Shown: positions 29,088-40,416 of the stretch, in pieces | Position numbering within the stretch: position 1 is the first letter of the stretch | Layout of the letters: each line of letters begins with the position of its first letter | NCBI GenBank assembly: GCA_002886105.1 | Contig: CP025776.1 | Span: 3,844,001-3,908,000, forward strand | Direction of reading: 5' to 3' | From: Enterobacter sp. EA-1 | Lineage (GTDB): Bacteria > Pseudomonadota > Gammaproteobacteria > Enterobacterales > Enterobacteriaceae | Length of the DNA stretch: 64,000 nt | Program-made: the position numbers and the translations under genes | The notes under the pieces: generated by a model | What the model was told of the DNA's origin: nothing | Databases searched by the model: none | The model's input: the letters and a program-made list of their open reading frames with translations, nothing else

Positions 29088-29551
29088 ATGATGCGTTACG
29101 TACTGTCGTTATTGCTGGCGCTTTACCTTCCTTTCGCAAGTGCAAACACCGGAACGGATGTGCAGAAAGAGATCACGGCGTTTTACACCTATTATCTGAA
29201 CGAGTTTGGCAAAACGCCGCCGGATGAACTGATTAAAACGAAAACCATGCAGCAATGGGCATCGAAGAAATTACTGGCGCGAATGGCCGTTATTTATGAC
29301 ATGCCTGAACAGGAATTATTGGGCTCAGATTACTTCACCTATTGCCGAGGACTATGACCCGGCATGGATCGCGCGCCTTAATGTCTCCCCCCGCCAAACC
29401 AGACGGAGACAGCATGAAACTGGACGTTTCGCTGGGTATTGAAAATAACAAGGCAAAACATCTTCAGGTATGGACGCGTAAGGAAGAGGGCAAATGGAAA
29501 ATATGGCGAGTCGTTGACGCCGGAAACCATTACGAGCAGAAACTCTATTAA
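29088..29551 (+). CDS. small exported protein, DUF3828-like
   Basis: About 154 residues. The signal peptide [20 protein letters not shown] is followed by [20 protein letters not shown] and, near the end, [20 protein letters not shown], a layout matching DUF3828 lipocalin- or NTF2-like exported proteins. Two one-base insertions (a T near 29339 and a C in the run at 29386-29391) break the frame. The function is unknown. A strong terminator follows. Confidence 0.7.
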
Positions 29552-29570
29552 CGCAACCCGATCAGCCATC

Positions 29571-29598
29571 AGCCCCGCTCACATCGCGGGGCTTTTTT
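29571..29598 (+). terminator. intrinsic terminator before copA
   Basis: AGCCCCGC and GCGGGGCT form an 8-bp stem with loop TCACATC, followed by TTTTTT on the plus strand. Confidence 0.85.
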
Positions 29599-29663
29599 AT
29601 GGTGATTATCTGCGGGCTGCAATGCAGAGCAGTGGACAACGCCACCTTCTTTGCGGATCGCCC

Positions 29664-29695
29664 TTGACCTTCCCCCTTGATGGAAGGTTTAAGCT
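29664..29695 (+). promoter_or_regulatory. CueR-controlled copA promoter
   Basis: -35 TTGACC (29664-29669) overlaps the dyad ACCTTCC...GGAAGGT (29667-29688), the CueR box of E. coli copA, followed by a TAAGCT -10 region (29690-29695). The spacer is 20 bp here; MerR-type promoters use 19. The C-run has five Cs where E. coli has four, so one C may be a sequencing insertion. Confidence 0.88.
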
Positions 29696-29738
29696 TCAGC
29701 ACAGTTACTATTCAGCGTCATCATTAAGGAGATTGAGC

Positions 29739-32243
29739 ATGTCTCATACTATAGAGCTAACCCTTGATGGCCTCTCCTGCGGCCATTGCGTTAAACGCGT
29801 GAAAGAGAGTCTGGAAAAACGCCCGGACGTCGAACATGCAGAAGTTACCATTGAACGTGCGGAAGTGACCGGCAGCGCCAGCGCTGACGCGTTAATCGCC
29901 ACCGTGCAGGAAGCCGGCTACGGTGCGAGCGTAAGCCACCCAAAGGCTAAACCGCTGGCAGAGTCATCACTCCCGTCGGAAGCACTGACAGCGGCCACTT
30001 CTGAGCTTCCGGCAGCCGATGACGTTGACGACAGCCAACAACTGTTGATCAACGGCATGAGCTGCGCCAGTTGTGTCTCCCGGGTGCAAAAAGCCTTGCA
30101 GGCGGTTCCCGGCGTCACGCAGGCACGGGTTAACTGGCGGAGCGCACTGCGCTGGTCATGGGCAGTGCGCCCGCAACAGAGATAGTCAACGCCGTAGAGC
30201 AGGCTGGCTACGGCGCAGAAGCCATTGAAGATGACGTTAAACGGCGTGAACGCCAGCAAGAAACCGCCCTCGCCACCCCTGAAACGCTTTCGCTGGCAGG
30301 CCATTGTCGCCTTGCTGGTTGGCGTGCCAATCATGGTATGGGGCATGCTGGGCGACAATATGATGGTGACCGACGCCAACCGCTCGCTGTGGCTGGTTAT
30401 CGGTCTTGTCACCTTCGCCGTCATGGTGGTGGCGGGCGGCCATTTTACACCAGCGCATGGAAAAGCCTGCGTAACGGCAGCGCCACCATGGATATGCTGG
30501 TGGCACTCGGCACGGGTGCTGCCACCGGCTCTACTCGATGAGCGTCAACATCTGGCCCCAGTGGTTCCCGATGGAAGCACGCCATCTCTAATACGAAGCC
30601 AGCGCGATGATCATCGGCCTGATTAACCTCGGCCATATGCTGGAGGCGCGTGCACGCCAGCGCTCATCAAAAGCGCTGGAACGCTTGCTGGACTTAACCC
30701 CGCCAACGGCGCGGGTCGTGACCGCAGACGGTGAGAAAAGCGTACCGCTGGCCGAGGTGCAGCCGGGGATGACGCTGCGTCTGACGACCGGCGATCGGGT
30801 TCCGGTGGACGGTGAAATCAGCCAGGGGTGAGGCACACTGGTTCGATGAAGCGATGCTCACTGGCGAACCGATCCCGCAGGAAAAAGGCGATGGCGACAC
30901 CATTCATGCCGGAACCGTGGTGCAAGACGGCAGCGTCTTGTTTACCGCCAGCGCCGTAGGGAGCCATACCACCCTGTCGCGCATTATCCGCATGGTGCGC
31001 CGGGCGCAAAGCAGCAAACCCGAGATTGGTCAGCTTGCCGACCGCATCTCCGCCGTGTTTGTACCGGTGGTAGTGGCAATCGCACTGTTGAGCGGCGCCA
31101 TCTGGTTTTTCTTCGGCCCGGCGCCACAGATTGTCTATACGCTGGTGATCGCCACCACCGTGCTGATCATCGCCTGCCCATGTGCGCTGGGACTGGCGAC
31201 GCCGATGTCGATTATCTCCGGCGTCGGTCGCGCTGCGGAGTTTGGCGTCCCCGGTCCGTGATGCGGATGCGCTGCAACGCGCCAGTACGCTGGATACGCT
31301 GGTGTTTGATAAAACGGGCACGCTGACCCTCGGCAAACCTGAAGTGGTGAGCATCAAAACGCTCCACGGCGATGAAAGCGATGCGCTGCGTCTGGCGGCT
31401 GCGCTGGAACAGGGTTCCAGCCACCCGCTGGCGCGGGCAATCCCTGGACAAAGCCGCCGCCGAAACGCTCCCACAGGTTAACCAGTTCCGTACACTGCGC
31501 GGTCTGGGCGTCAGCGGCCAGATAGACGGGCGCAATGTTCTGCTGGGTAATCAGGCGTTACTGGCTGAACAGAACGTTGATACGCACGCGCTGGAGGCAG
31601 AGATAGCCGAACAAGCCAGCCGCGGCGCAACGCCCGTGCTGCTGGCGGTCGACGGAGAAGCTGTGGCGCTGTTTGCCATTCGCGATCCGCTACGCGAAGA
31701 CAGTGTTGAAGCGCTGCAACGTTTGCACCGCGCCGGGTACCGACTGGTGATGCTCACTGGCGACAACCCCACGACGGCAAAAGCCATTGCTCAGGAAGCA
31801 GGCATTGATGAAGTGATTGCCGGTGTATTGCCGGACGGCAAAGCCGACGCCATTAAAAACCTGCAACAGCAGGGTCGCCAGTGGCGATGATTGGTGACGG
31901 TATCAACGATGCCCCGGCGCTGGCGCAGGCGGATGTCGGCATCGCCATGGGTGGCGGCAGCGATGTGGCGATTGAGACGGCGGCGATCACGTTGATGCGC
32001 CACAGTCTGCTGGGCGTTGCGGATGCACTGGCGATTGCCAAAGCGACGCTGCGCAATATGAAGCAGAACCTGCTGGGGGCGTTTATTTATAACTCGCTGG
32101 GTATTCCGGTGGCGGCAGGCATTCTCTGGCCGCTGACCGGCACGTTACTCAACCCGGTGGTAGCGGGTGCGGCAATGGCGCTCTCCTCCATTACCGTGGT
32201 GAGCAACGCCAACCGCCTGCTGCGCTTCAAACCGCGCCAGTAG
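29739..32243 (+). CDS. copA: Cu(I)-exporting P1B-type ATPase CopA
   Basis: Inner-membrane copper exporter of about 834 residues. Two N-terminal metal-binding domains carry GLSCGHC and GMSCASC; the core has the transport motif [11 protein letters not shown], the phosphorylation site DKTGTLT, the HP motif SSHPLA, and the hinge [17 protein letters not shown] 29739 follows AAGGAG. Frame breaks at expected CCWGG sites: CCAGGGG 30823, CCCCGG 31250, CCCTGG 31442, CCAG 31874; others lie near 30140, 30430 and 30535-30590. A conserved programmed frameshift signal at 29939 also yields a short chaperone. Confidence 0.97.
29939..29950 (+). promoter_or_regulatory. programmed -1 ribosomal frameshift site in copA, giving CopA(Z)
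   Basis: The heptamer C CCA AAG (29939-29945) lies in the copA frame at codons 68-69. After a -1 slip the next codons are GGC TAA, so translation stops at once. The product would be the first metal-binding domain, 70 residues, the size of the CopA(Z) copper chaperone described for E. coli. Confidence 0.85.
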
Positions 32244-32251
32244 ACCTTTCC

Positions 32252-32277
32252 CCCCGCCGGTCATCGGCGGGGTTTAT
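32252..32277 (+). terminator. copA terminator
   Basis: CCCCGCCG and CGGCGGGG pair across a five-base loop (GTCAT), followed by TTTAT, just after the copA stop. Confidence 0.8.
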
Positions 32278-32324
32278 ACTCCGGCGCTGCGCGTTAGCAT
32301 GGCGTTTTCTTTCAGGAAGCGCGT

Positions 32325-33119
32325 ATGGCCCTGTTTCAACGCTTGAAAAAGTTTTTTCGTGCGCTGCTGGTGCGCCGTTATCGCTGGCCCGCGCAGGATA
32401 TTACGCTGCCCGGTAATCGGTTGTTGCATCTGGTCGGCAGCATCCATATGGGGACGCAGGGTATGTCGCCCCTGCCCGATGCCCTGCTGCAAAATTGCGC
32501 GAGGCCGATGCGCTGATCGTGGAAGCCGATGTCGCGGGTTCCGATTCCCCTTTCGATAATCTCCCCCCTGTCGCCCCCCTTGAACAACGCCTTACCCCAG
32601 CCTTGCAGGAGGAACTGGATAAGACGCTGCAAACCTTATCGCTATCGCGGGAGGAGTTTGAACACCGCCCGGCCCCGCATATCGCGCTGGTACTGCAGGC
32701 AACGCAAGCTCAACGCCCTCGGGGTTACGCCCGGAGTACGGCATCGATTACCAGTTATTGCGCGCGGCGCAGCAATGCAGTCAGGATCCTCGAACTGGAG
32801 GGCACCACCAGCCAGCTTGACCTCCTGCGCGCATTACCGGATGACGGTAATGAGCTGCTACAGGATACGCTCACCCACTGGCATGATAATGCGCGCTTAT
32901 TGCAGGTCATGATGAGCTGGTGGCTGGAACACCCGCCGGCGGAAAACGAGATGGAACTGCCGGGTACGTTCAGCCAGCCGCTGCATGAAGTGCTGATGCA
33001 GCAGCGCAATCAGGCTTGGTGCGATCGGCTGTTTGCCCTGCCTCCGGTGGCGCTACGTCGTTGCCGCCGGGGCGCTGCATTTGTACGGCGACGGCAATTT
33101 ACCCTTACTGCTGCGATAG
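32325..33119 (+). CDS. ybaP: TraB/GumN-family protein YbaP
   Basis: About 264 residues. LPGNRLLHLVGSIHMGTQGM near the N-terminus, EADALIVEAD and a C-terminal VVAAGALHLYGDGNLP segment show the TraB/GumN fold, thought to be metallopeptidase- or hydrolase-like; the function is unproven. Breaks near 32493, 32715-32790 and 33045-33055. Stop TAG at 33117-33119. Confidence 0.88.
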
Positions 33120-33212
33120 AGAATGGCGCAATAGCGCAAGATGGTACTATTTTCATGCGCCAACAAAGGCGTATGCTGGTCGCGTCAGATTACTGTGGTA
33201 AGAAGGATTGTT

Positions 33213-33691
<479 letters not shown>

Positions 33692-33698
33692 CGCCGGG

Positions 33699-35346
33699 TT
33701 ACTGCCAGCTCACCTCGCCTTTCGGTTCGTAAGCATTCACATCCAGCGGTGAATTTTCTGGATGTACTCTTTCAGCGCTTCGGCATCAATAAAGCCGGTA
33801 TTCACATAACCGGTTTTATCGTCGAGGCGCGGATAGCCATCACCACCGAGTGGCGTTAAAGCTCAGGGTCGCCGCGGTAGGTTTTCGCCATATCAATCGG
33901 TTCGCCTTTGATTTTCACATCACTCAGTTTGCCGTTTTTTGCCACAAAGCTGACGTTGGCAAACTGCGGATACGCCCCGGAGTCCGGTTTTTTTCTGCGC
34001 CACTGCCGTCAGGTAGTCGGTCAACGCTTTACCGTCGAGATCGACATACACCAGCGTGTTGCCAAAGGGCTGCACTTTCAGCACATCTTTATAGGTGATG
34101 TCGCCCGCTTCAATCGAGTCACGAACGCCGCCACCGCTCATCACCGCCGGGGTCGGCGTTGGTGCGGGCCATTTGCGCCGCCGGGATCACGCGCCAGATT
34201 GGTTTGCACGAAACGCACTTTGCTGCGATCGCCTTCCGAGTGACCGTTCGTGTTGCCGATTTTGACCTCCAGCTGCGCTTTGCCTTTGTTCTGGAATGGC
34301 GTCAGCAAAGAGAGCATTTGCGGGTTTTCTGTGATTTCCGGGGTGTAGAGCACGCGCTCACTCTGGCCGTTATCGTAGGTCACCTTTTTCTTCAGGTTGA
34401 CCGGGAGAAGCTGGTAGCGCACCAGTTTCATCTCGCCATTACGGAACTGGAAGTCGGCGCGGCCCACATATTTGCCCCACTCATGCGCCTGCACAATCCA
34501 GATGCCATTTTGCTGATCCGGCGCACATGGCGTACCCGGCACATAATCGACCTGCTTTTTATTTTCCGAGGCCATACACCGGGTCTTGTGAGTGACCACC
34601 CACAATCATTGTCAGCGCCCCTTTCGGCAGGCTGCGCGCCATTTCGACATCACCCGGCGCATTGGAACCATGCTCACCGTTGTCGTAATGCCCCATATGG
34701 GTGGTGGCAATGATCACATCCGGTTTTTCATTCTGCTTCCAGCTCATCAATCACCAGTTTGGCTTCATCCGCGGGTTTGCGGAATTCAATATCGGTGAAA
34801 AACTCCGGATTGCCGATTTTCGCGGTATCGTCGGTTGTCAGGCCGATCACCGCAATTTTCAGGCCCGGCGATTGAAGATCATCCACGGTTTAAACAGCCG
34901 CTCACCGGTGCTTTTCTGGTAAATATTGGCGGAGAGGAACGGGAATTTGGCCCACTTTTCCTGCTGACGCAGCACGCTAAGCGGGTTATCAAACTCATGG
35001 TTACCAACCGCCATTGCGTCGTAGCCGATCAGATTCATGCCGCGAAAATCTGGCTCCGCATCCTGTAAATCGGACTCCGGAACCCCCGTATTAATGTCGC
35101 CACCGGACAACAGCAATACGCTACCGCCTTGTGCAGCCACTTCTTTACGGATGCCGTCCACCAGCGTTTTTTGCGCCGACAGTCCATATTCGCCGTAATC
35201 GCTGCGCCAGAAGTGACCATGATGATCGTTGGTATGCAGAATGGTGACGTTATAGGTTTTATCCTGCTCGTAAGCTGGACCTGCCAGCTTGCCAGCCCCA
35301 TCGCCGCCAGCAGCGCGAGCGCCATACTCTTCTTTATCAATTTCAT
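33699..35346 (-). CDS. ushA: periplasmic UDP-sugar hydrolase / 5'-nucleotidase
   Basis: About 550 residues, degrading external UDP-glucose and nucleotides. Signal peptide MKLIKKSMALALLAAMGLAS then LAGPAYEQDKTY; dimetal site motifs HTNDHHGHFW, GGDINTG, GNHEFDN, THMGHYDNGEHG and GGHSQD; C-terminal nucleotide-binding domain FAGG-type region. Breaks at expected CCWGG sites: 35282 (CTGG), 34863 (CCGG), 34147 (CCGGGG). Others are homopolymer errors near 33990, 33743 and 34567. Stop at 33699-33701. Confidence 0.95.
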
Positions 35347-35522
35347 GCTTCTCTCCCTGACCCCATTAATAAAACTGAGAAATTACAGCGCTTAAGGATA
35401 ATAGACAAATACGTTTTCAGCATTGCGACTTCCTTCAAACCTTAAGCACAGGTATGTTAGCCAGATAACGATTTACCGTTCTGACGCTCTCCGCCCCTTC
35501 CTCATCAACATACGTGGTATTT

Positions 35523-36723
35523 ATGGCAATAAGTGAAACGCAGCAGACACCCCTGCCGCGCGTACATCGTTCGGTATTCTTGGCGCAATCAGTCTTTCGC
35601 ATCTGCTCAACGATATGATCCAGTCCCTGCTGCTGGCCATTTATCCGTTGTTGCAGGCCGATTTCTCGTTGTCGTTTGTGCAGATCGGCCTGATCACGCT
35701 GACCTTCCGAGGTCGCCTCCTCGCTGTTACAGCCGGTGGTGGGCTACTGGACCGATAAGCACCCGATGCCATGGTCGCTGCCCATCGGTATGTGCTTTAC
35801 CCTTAGCGGGCTGGTGTTGCTGGCGCTGGCGGGCAGCTTCGGTACGGTATTGATCGCTGCCGCACTGGTGGGAACAGGCTCATCGGTCTTCCACCCGGAG
35901 TCCTCCCGCGTGGCGCGCATGGCGTCTGGCGGGCGTCACGGTCTGGCACAATCCATTTTCCGGGTGGGGGGTAATTTTGGCAGCTCCCTCGGCCCATTGC
36001 TGGCGGCGGTGATCATTGCCCCGTACGGTAAAGGCAATGTCGCCCTGGTTTGTCCCTTGCTGCGCTGCTGGCGATTATTGTGTTGTTGCAGGTCAGTCGC
36101 TGGTATGCCGCGCAACATCGGGTCAATAAAGGCAAAAAATCCGTTTCAGTGATGAATCCGCAGCCGCGCAACAAAGTGGTGCTGGCGGTTTGCGTATTAC
36201 TGATCCTGATTTTTTCGAAATACTTCTATATGGCGAGCATTAGCAGCTATTTCACCTTTATCTGATGCATAAGTTCGAGCTGTCAGTGCAAAACGCCCAG
36301 ATGCACCTGTTTATTTTTCTGTTTGCGGTTGCTGCGGGAACGGTAGTTGGCGGGCCGCTGGGCGACAAAATTGGACGAAAATATGTGATTTGGGGCTCTA
36401 TCCTCGGCGTGGCGCCGTTTACCCTCGTTTTACCCTACGCAACGCTATTCTGGACCGGCGTTTTGACAGTGATTATTGGTTTTGTTCTCGCATCGGCGTT
36501 TTCGGCCATTCTGGTCTATGCGCAGGAGCTGCTGCCGGGCCGTATCGGTATGGTTTCCGGTCTGTTTTTGGCTTTGCCTTCGGCATGGGAGGCCTTGGTG
36601 CAGCGGTGCTGGGGCTGATTGCCGATCACACCAGTATCGATCTGGTCTATAAAATATGTGCTTTCCTCCCATTGCTGGGGGATCCTGACGATATTCCTGC
36701 CCGATAACCGCCCCGAAGCCTGA
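35523..36723 (+). CDS. fsr: MFS exporter Fsr (fosmidomycin resistance)
   Basis: About 400-residue, 12-helix exporter. LSHLLNDMIQSLLLAIYPLL, VVGYWTDKHPMPWSLPIGMC, SSVFHPESSRVARMASGGRHG and LGDKIGRKYVIWGSILG identify Fsr. Breaks: near 35565, CCGAGG at 35706 (expected CCAGG), CCCTGG at 36043 (expected CCTGG), T-run losses near 36260 and 36570, an extra G near 36679. Stop TGA at 36721-36723. Confidence 0.94.
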
Positions 36724-36941
36724 TTTCATTGCGGCCAAAATATCTCTTTGGCCGCCTTCTTCTGCTGGCGCTGGCGCACGATTTCTGTTACGGAAGACCC
36801 GGTTGGCAATTTATTTCGCCCAAATTGCCATTTTCTTCATAATTCAACAATTATTCATAAACATACTGGTCAAAATTGTCATAAACTGTAACGCAGTTAC
36901 GCCTTATCATACAGGATCCCGCATTAACGAAAGGAGACGGA

Positions 36942-38615
36942 ATGCATCACGCCACCCCGCTTATCACCACCATTGTCGGCGGCCTTGTGCTCGCTTTTAT
37001 TCTCGGCATGCTTGCCAACAAACTGCGTATTTCGCCGCTGGTGGGCTATTTACTCGCGGGTGTGCTGTCCGGTCCTTTACGCCGGGTTTTGTGGCGGATA
37101 CGCAACTGGCGCCGGAACTGGCTGAACTGGGTGTGATATTGCTGATGTTTGGCGTCGGCCTGCATTTCTCACTGAAGGATCTGATGGCGGTAAAGTCCAT
37201 CGCCATTCCCGGAGCGATCGCGCAAATTGCCGTCGCCACGCTTCTGGGTATGGCGCTTTCCGCAACGCTTGGCTGGTCGTTAATGACCGGTATTGTGTTT
37301 GGGCTATGTCTCTCCACCGCCAGTACCGTGGTGCTGCTGCGCGCGCTTGAGGAGCGGCAACTTATTGATAGCCAGCGCGGGCAAATCGCCATCGGCTGGC
37401 TGATTGTCGAAGACCTCGTGATGGTGTTAACGCTGGTGCTGCTGCCCGCCATCGCAGGTATGACGGAAAAAGGCGATGTCGGGCTGGCGTCGCTGGCCGT
37501 GGATATGGGCATTACCATCGGCAAAGTGGTGGCGTTTATTGCCATTATGATGCTGGTCGGCCGCCGTCTGGTGCCGTGGATTATGGCGCGCGGCTACAGG
37601 TTCCCGCGAACTGTTTACCCTTTCCGTGCTGGCGCTGGCGTTGGGCATCGCGTTTGGCGCTGTCGAACTGTTTGATGTCTCTTTTGCGCTCGGCGCCTTT
37701 TTCGCCGGGATGGTGCTGAACGAATCAGAACTGAGCCACCGCGCTGCGCACGATACGTTACCGCTGCGGGATGCTTTCGCGGTGCTGTTCTTTGTTTCCC
37801 GTCGGCATGTTGTTCGACCCGCTGATCCTGATTGAGCAACCGCTGGCGGTGCTGGGTACGCTGGCGATTATCATTTCGGTAAATCCGTTGCCGCCTTCTT
37901 CCTGGTGCGTTTGTTCGGCCACTCACCGCGTACCGCGCTGACCATCGCCGCCAGTCTTGCGCAAATCGGTGAGTTTGCCTTTATTCTTGCCGGGCTGGGA
38001 ATGGCACTGGATCTGCTGCCGCAGGCAGGGGCAAAACCTCGGTACTGGCGGGGGCGATCCTGTCGATTATGCTCAACCCGGTGCTGTTTGCGACGCTGGA
38101 GAAATACCTCGATAAGACCGAGACGCTGGAAGAGCAAACGCTGGAAGAAGCGATTGAAGAAGAGAAACAGATCCCGGTGGACATCTGCAATCACGCGCGT
38201 TACTGGTTGGTTTTGGCCGCGTGGGCAGCCTGCTGGGTGAAAAACTGATGGCGCAGGGGATCCCGCTGGTGGTGATTGAAACCTCGCGAACCCGTGTGGA
38301 TGAACTGCGAGAGCGCGGCATCCGCGCGGTGTTGGGTAATGCCGCCAACGAAGAAATTATGAACTGGCGCATCTGGATTGCGCGCGCTGGCTGCTGCTGA
38401 CCATCCCCCAACGGTTATGAGGCGGGAGAGATTGTCGCCAGCGCCCGTGAAAAATGCCCGCACATTGAGATTATTGCCCGCGCACATTATGACGATGAGG
38501 TGGATTACATCACCGAGCGCGGCGCAAACCAGTGGTGATGGGCGAACGCGAGATCGCTAACACCATGTATACGCTGCTGGAGAAACCGCTGGTCGAAGAA
38601 GCGGTCACAGGTTAA
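36942..38615 (+). CDS. ybaL: CPA2-type cation:proton antiporter with TrkA-N domain, YbaL
   Basis: About 558 residues, KefC-like. HHATPLITTIVGGLVLAFIL starts a 12-13 helix antiporter (GVILLMFGVGLHFSLKDLMA, LCLSTASTVVLLRALEE); the C-terminal Rossmann domain has VGYGRVGSLLGEKL and VVIETSRTRVDELRERG. E. coli YbaL is a predicted K+/H+ antiporter. Breaks near 37076-37090, 37600, 37797, 37885, 38033, 38205, 38367, 38405 and 38523. Ends EEAVTG at 38613-38615. Confidence 0.93.
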
Positions 38616-38620
38616 GAAGC

Positions 38621-38649
38621 AAAGAAGCAGGCGCATAGCCTGCTTCTTT
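38621..38649. terminator. bidirectional terminator between ybaL and hipA
   Basis: AAAGAAGCAGGC pairs with GCCTGCTTCTTT across loop GCATA, with the A and T tracts built into the stem. It serves convergent ybaL and hipA; the hipA stop lies inside its right arm. Confidence 0.9.
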
Positions 38650-39965
38650 ATTGACTCAGCCGTTGGGCAGCCTGCCCGACGCCGTTAAGGATCGCCTCGC
38701 TGATGTGCGCAGGGAATCCCGCCGGGAGCAGGCGCTGCGCTTCGCTAAGCACCTGTGGGGTTTTATCATGAAACTCGGCTAACAACGCCGTCATGCGTTC
38801 CTCGCTGAATCCGCATTTTTGGCCGTCGCCAGAAAATGACGCGGATAAATCATATTCCAGTCGTACTTCTTTCCGCCTTTTCCCGTTGAATGCAGTGCCA
38901 TCGCCATTTTGATATCTTGCCGCGCCAGCCCTTGTCCGCCCATTAATGGGTAACAGGACAAAATATCGTAGAGTGGCGTAAGCCGATATCCACCACCGGG
39001 CATTATTGCAACGGAATAATTCTTCGCATGACCATCGCTTGCCGCCAGCAGCCAAAATAAAATATGCGATCGCATAAAGTTTTCTCGATCCTGCTCCGCC
39101 TCATCCGATCCCAGTAAAAATGCATAATATCAACAATACCCGAGGGTCCGCCGTCGCTCTCATATTTTTTCGTTGAGGGATAACCCAGCGCCCTCGGCAG
39201 AGATCTTCTTGCGGCAGCCGCGCAATCCAGCGGTGGTCGCTGACAAACCGACGATCAAAGCGTGTCACCGCCAGCGCTTTGGTTTGTGGCGTGGTAATGA
39301 TTTCACAGCCGAGGCGTTTCAACACCATACAGACGAGCCAACAGCATGCTCAGCCACTCATTCTCGCAACTCTCGCGGAGATCCAGCTTATAACTGTGGC
39401 CCTGAATCTCGCCAACCGGCAGTTTAAAAATATGCGTGGTAGGCGTAAGGCCTGTCGGGATTTGCCAGCAGTCCTGATAACGGAGCAGCGCGGTTTTCTC
39501 CTGCGCACCTGCGATTGAAATACGAAAATCTCGTTGCTGCTGTTGCAAGAGTCGGGATGTACTTATATAGCCGGTCAGTACATCGCCCAGTTGAACGTCA
39601 TCCAAAGGCTCACCGGTGATTTGCTCAATATTCTGGATAGCCTCTTCAGGCGGCTGCAAAATTAACGCACCAACACAGTCCCGCCCTATTTCGTACAATA
39701 AATCAAAAGGTTGCAGAGATTTAGTCTGGTAACGTCTGGCGATACGCTCCCGAATTTCGCGGCTATCGGGTAACAGATTGTCGAAGTAATTAAACACCAC
39801 TTCGCCAGAGTATTCCGTCGCACGTAACGGCATGGAGAGCGAGATAGGGCGAGCGCCCACCCTATTCAGCCACGCCTGATGGTATTGAAAGGTATTCGCG
39901 CCGCTATTTTGTTGTACTAATGACCCAACCAGATAGCCATTCATGTACACAGACAAGCCTCTCAT
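38648..39965 (-). CDS. hipA: HipA toxin, serine/threonine kinase
   Basis: About 439 residues, close to the E. coli HipA length. HipA phosphorylates GltX and triggers growth arrest. Visible motifs: VFNYFDNLLPDSREIRERIA, the ATP-loop SIAGAQEKTALLR holding the inactivating autophosphorylation serine, PTTHIFKLPVGEI, and the catalytic ASDGHAKNYS followed by YRLTPLYDILSCYP (Mg-binding Asp). Residue content looks functional. Breaks near 39320, 39195, 39150, 39120, 39020 and 38815 are one-base errors. Starts directly after the hipB stop (TAAATG). Confidence 0.93.
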
Positions 39966-40214
39966 TTACCACTCCTCCTTCCAGTCCTGCTGCAACGTTT
40001 TTTCGCCTCTGGTCTCCAGATGGAGCTCCATATTCATCGCCGACAGAATTTTAAAAAAGCGTATCAATCTGGGTTTTCGCCGGGCTATTTTCAAATTTCG
40101 AGATGGTTTCCTGCCGCAGCCCGACCTTCTCGGCCAGCAGCTCCTGCGGTAATTTTTCGTTTTCCGGACATCTTTCAGAAAAATAGCTAACTGTTCAGGA
40201 GAGGTTATTTTCAT
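39966..40214 (-). CDS. hipB: HipB antitoxin and autorepressor
   Basis: About 82 residues. MKITSPEQLAIFLKDVRKTK is followed, after single-base shifts near 40160 and 40060, by an Xre-type helix-turn-helix (LAEKVGLRQETISKFENSPA) and a tail ending in tryptophan (QQDWKEEW), as in E. coli HipB whose C-terminal Trp docks into HipA. ATG 40214 has GGTGGA upstream; an ATG at 40226 is in frame but less well placed. The operator array lies just upstream. Confidence 0.92.
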   Translation of the reverse strand: MKITSPEQLAIFLKDVRKTKNYRRSCWPRRSGCGRKPSRNLKIARRKPRLIRFFKILSAMNMELHLETRGEKTLQQDWKEEW

Positions 40215-40231
40215 GATTTCCACCATCTACT

Positions 40232-40365
40232 TTTATGGGCACTCGCGCATAGAATCAATACTATTCGCACTAGCTCATAAACTCAAATTTATGCGCACTA
40301 GCACATAAAAATAGTTTTATGCGCATTTACACATAAAATCAAATTTATGCCCAACAGCACATAAA
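40232..40365 (-). promoter_or_regulatory. five tandem palindromic operators upstream of hipBA
   Basis: Five imperfect copies of TTTATGCGCNNNNGCACATAAA lie at 40232-40252, 40263-40282, 40288-40309, 40316-40337 and 40344-40365. Centres are about 30, 26, 28 and 28 bp apart. The third, TTTATGCGCACTAGCACATA, is the best palindrome. They occupy the whole space between the gsk terminator and hipB, so they must include the hipBA promoter. HipB is the likely binder. E. coli hipBA has a similar multi-operator plan but with a different sequence (TATCC/GGATA). Confidence 0.85.
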
Positions 40366-40396
40366 AAAACCGGCAAGCAGCGCTTTACCGGTTTTC
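40366..40396. terminator. terminator between gsk and the hipBA operators
   Basis: AAACCGG and CCGGTTTT pair around CAAGCAGCGCTTTA; T-rich on the minus strand side (TTTTTTT), fitting the 3' end of gsk. Confidence 0.75.
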
Positions 40397-40416
40397 ATCA
40401 AATCACTGTCGGAAAA

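Noticed and set aside
33120-33212. ChiX small RNA expected between ybaP and ybaK in E. coli
   Set aside because: The 93 bp here do not contain a sequence I can match to ChiX or its terminator.
40232-40365. CRISPR array
   Set aside because: The repeats are short palindromes with no unique spacers of constant length and no cas genes; they fit operators.
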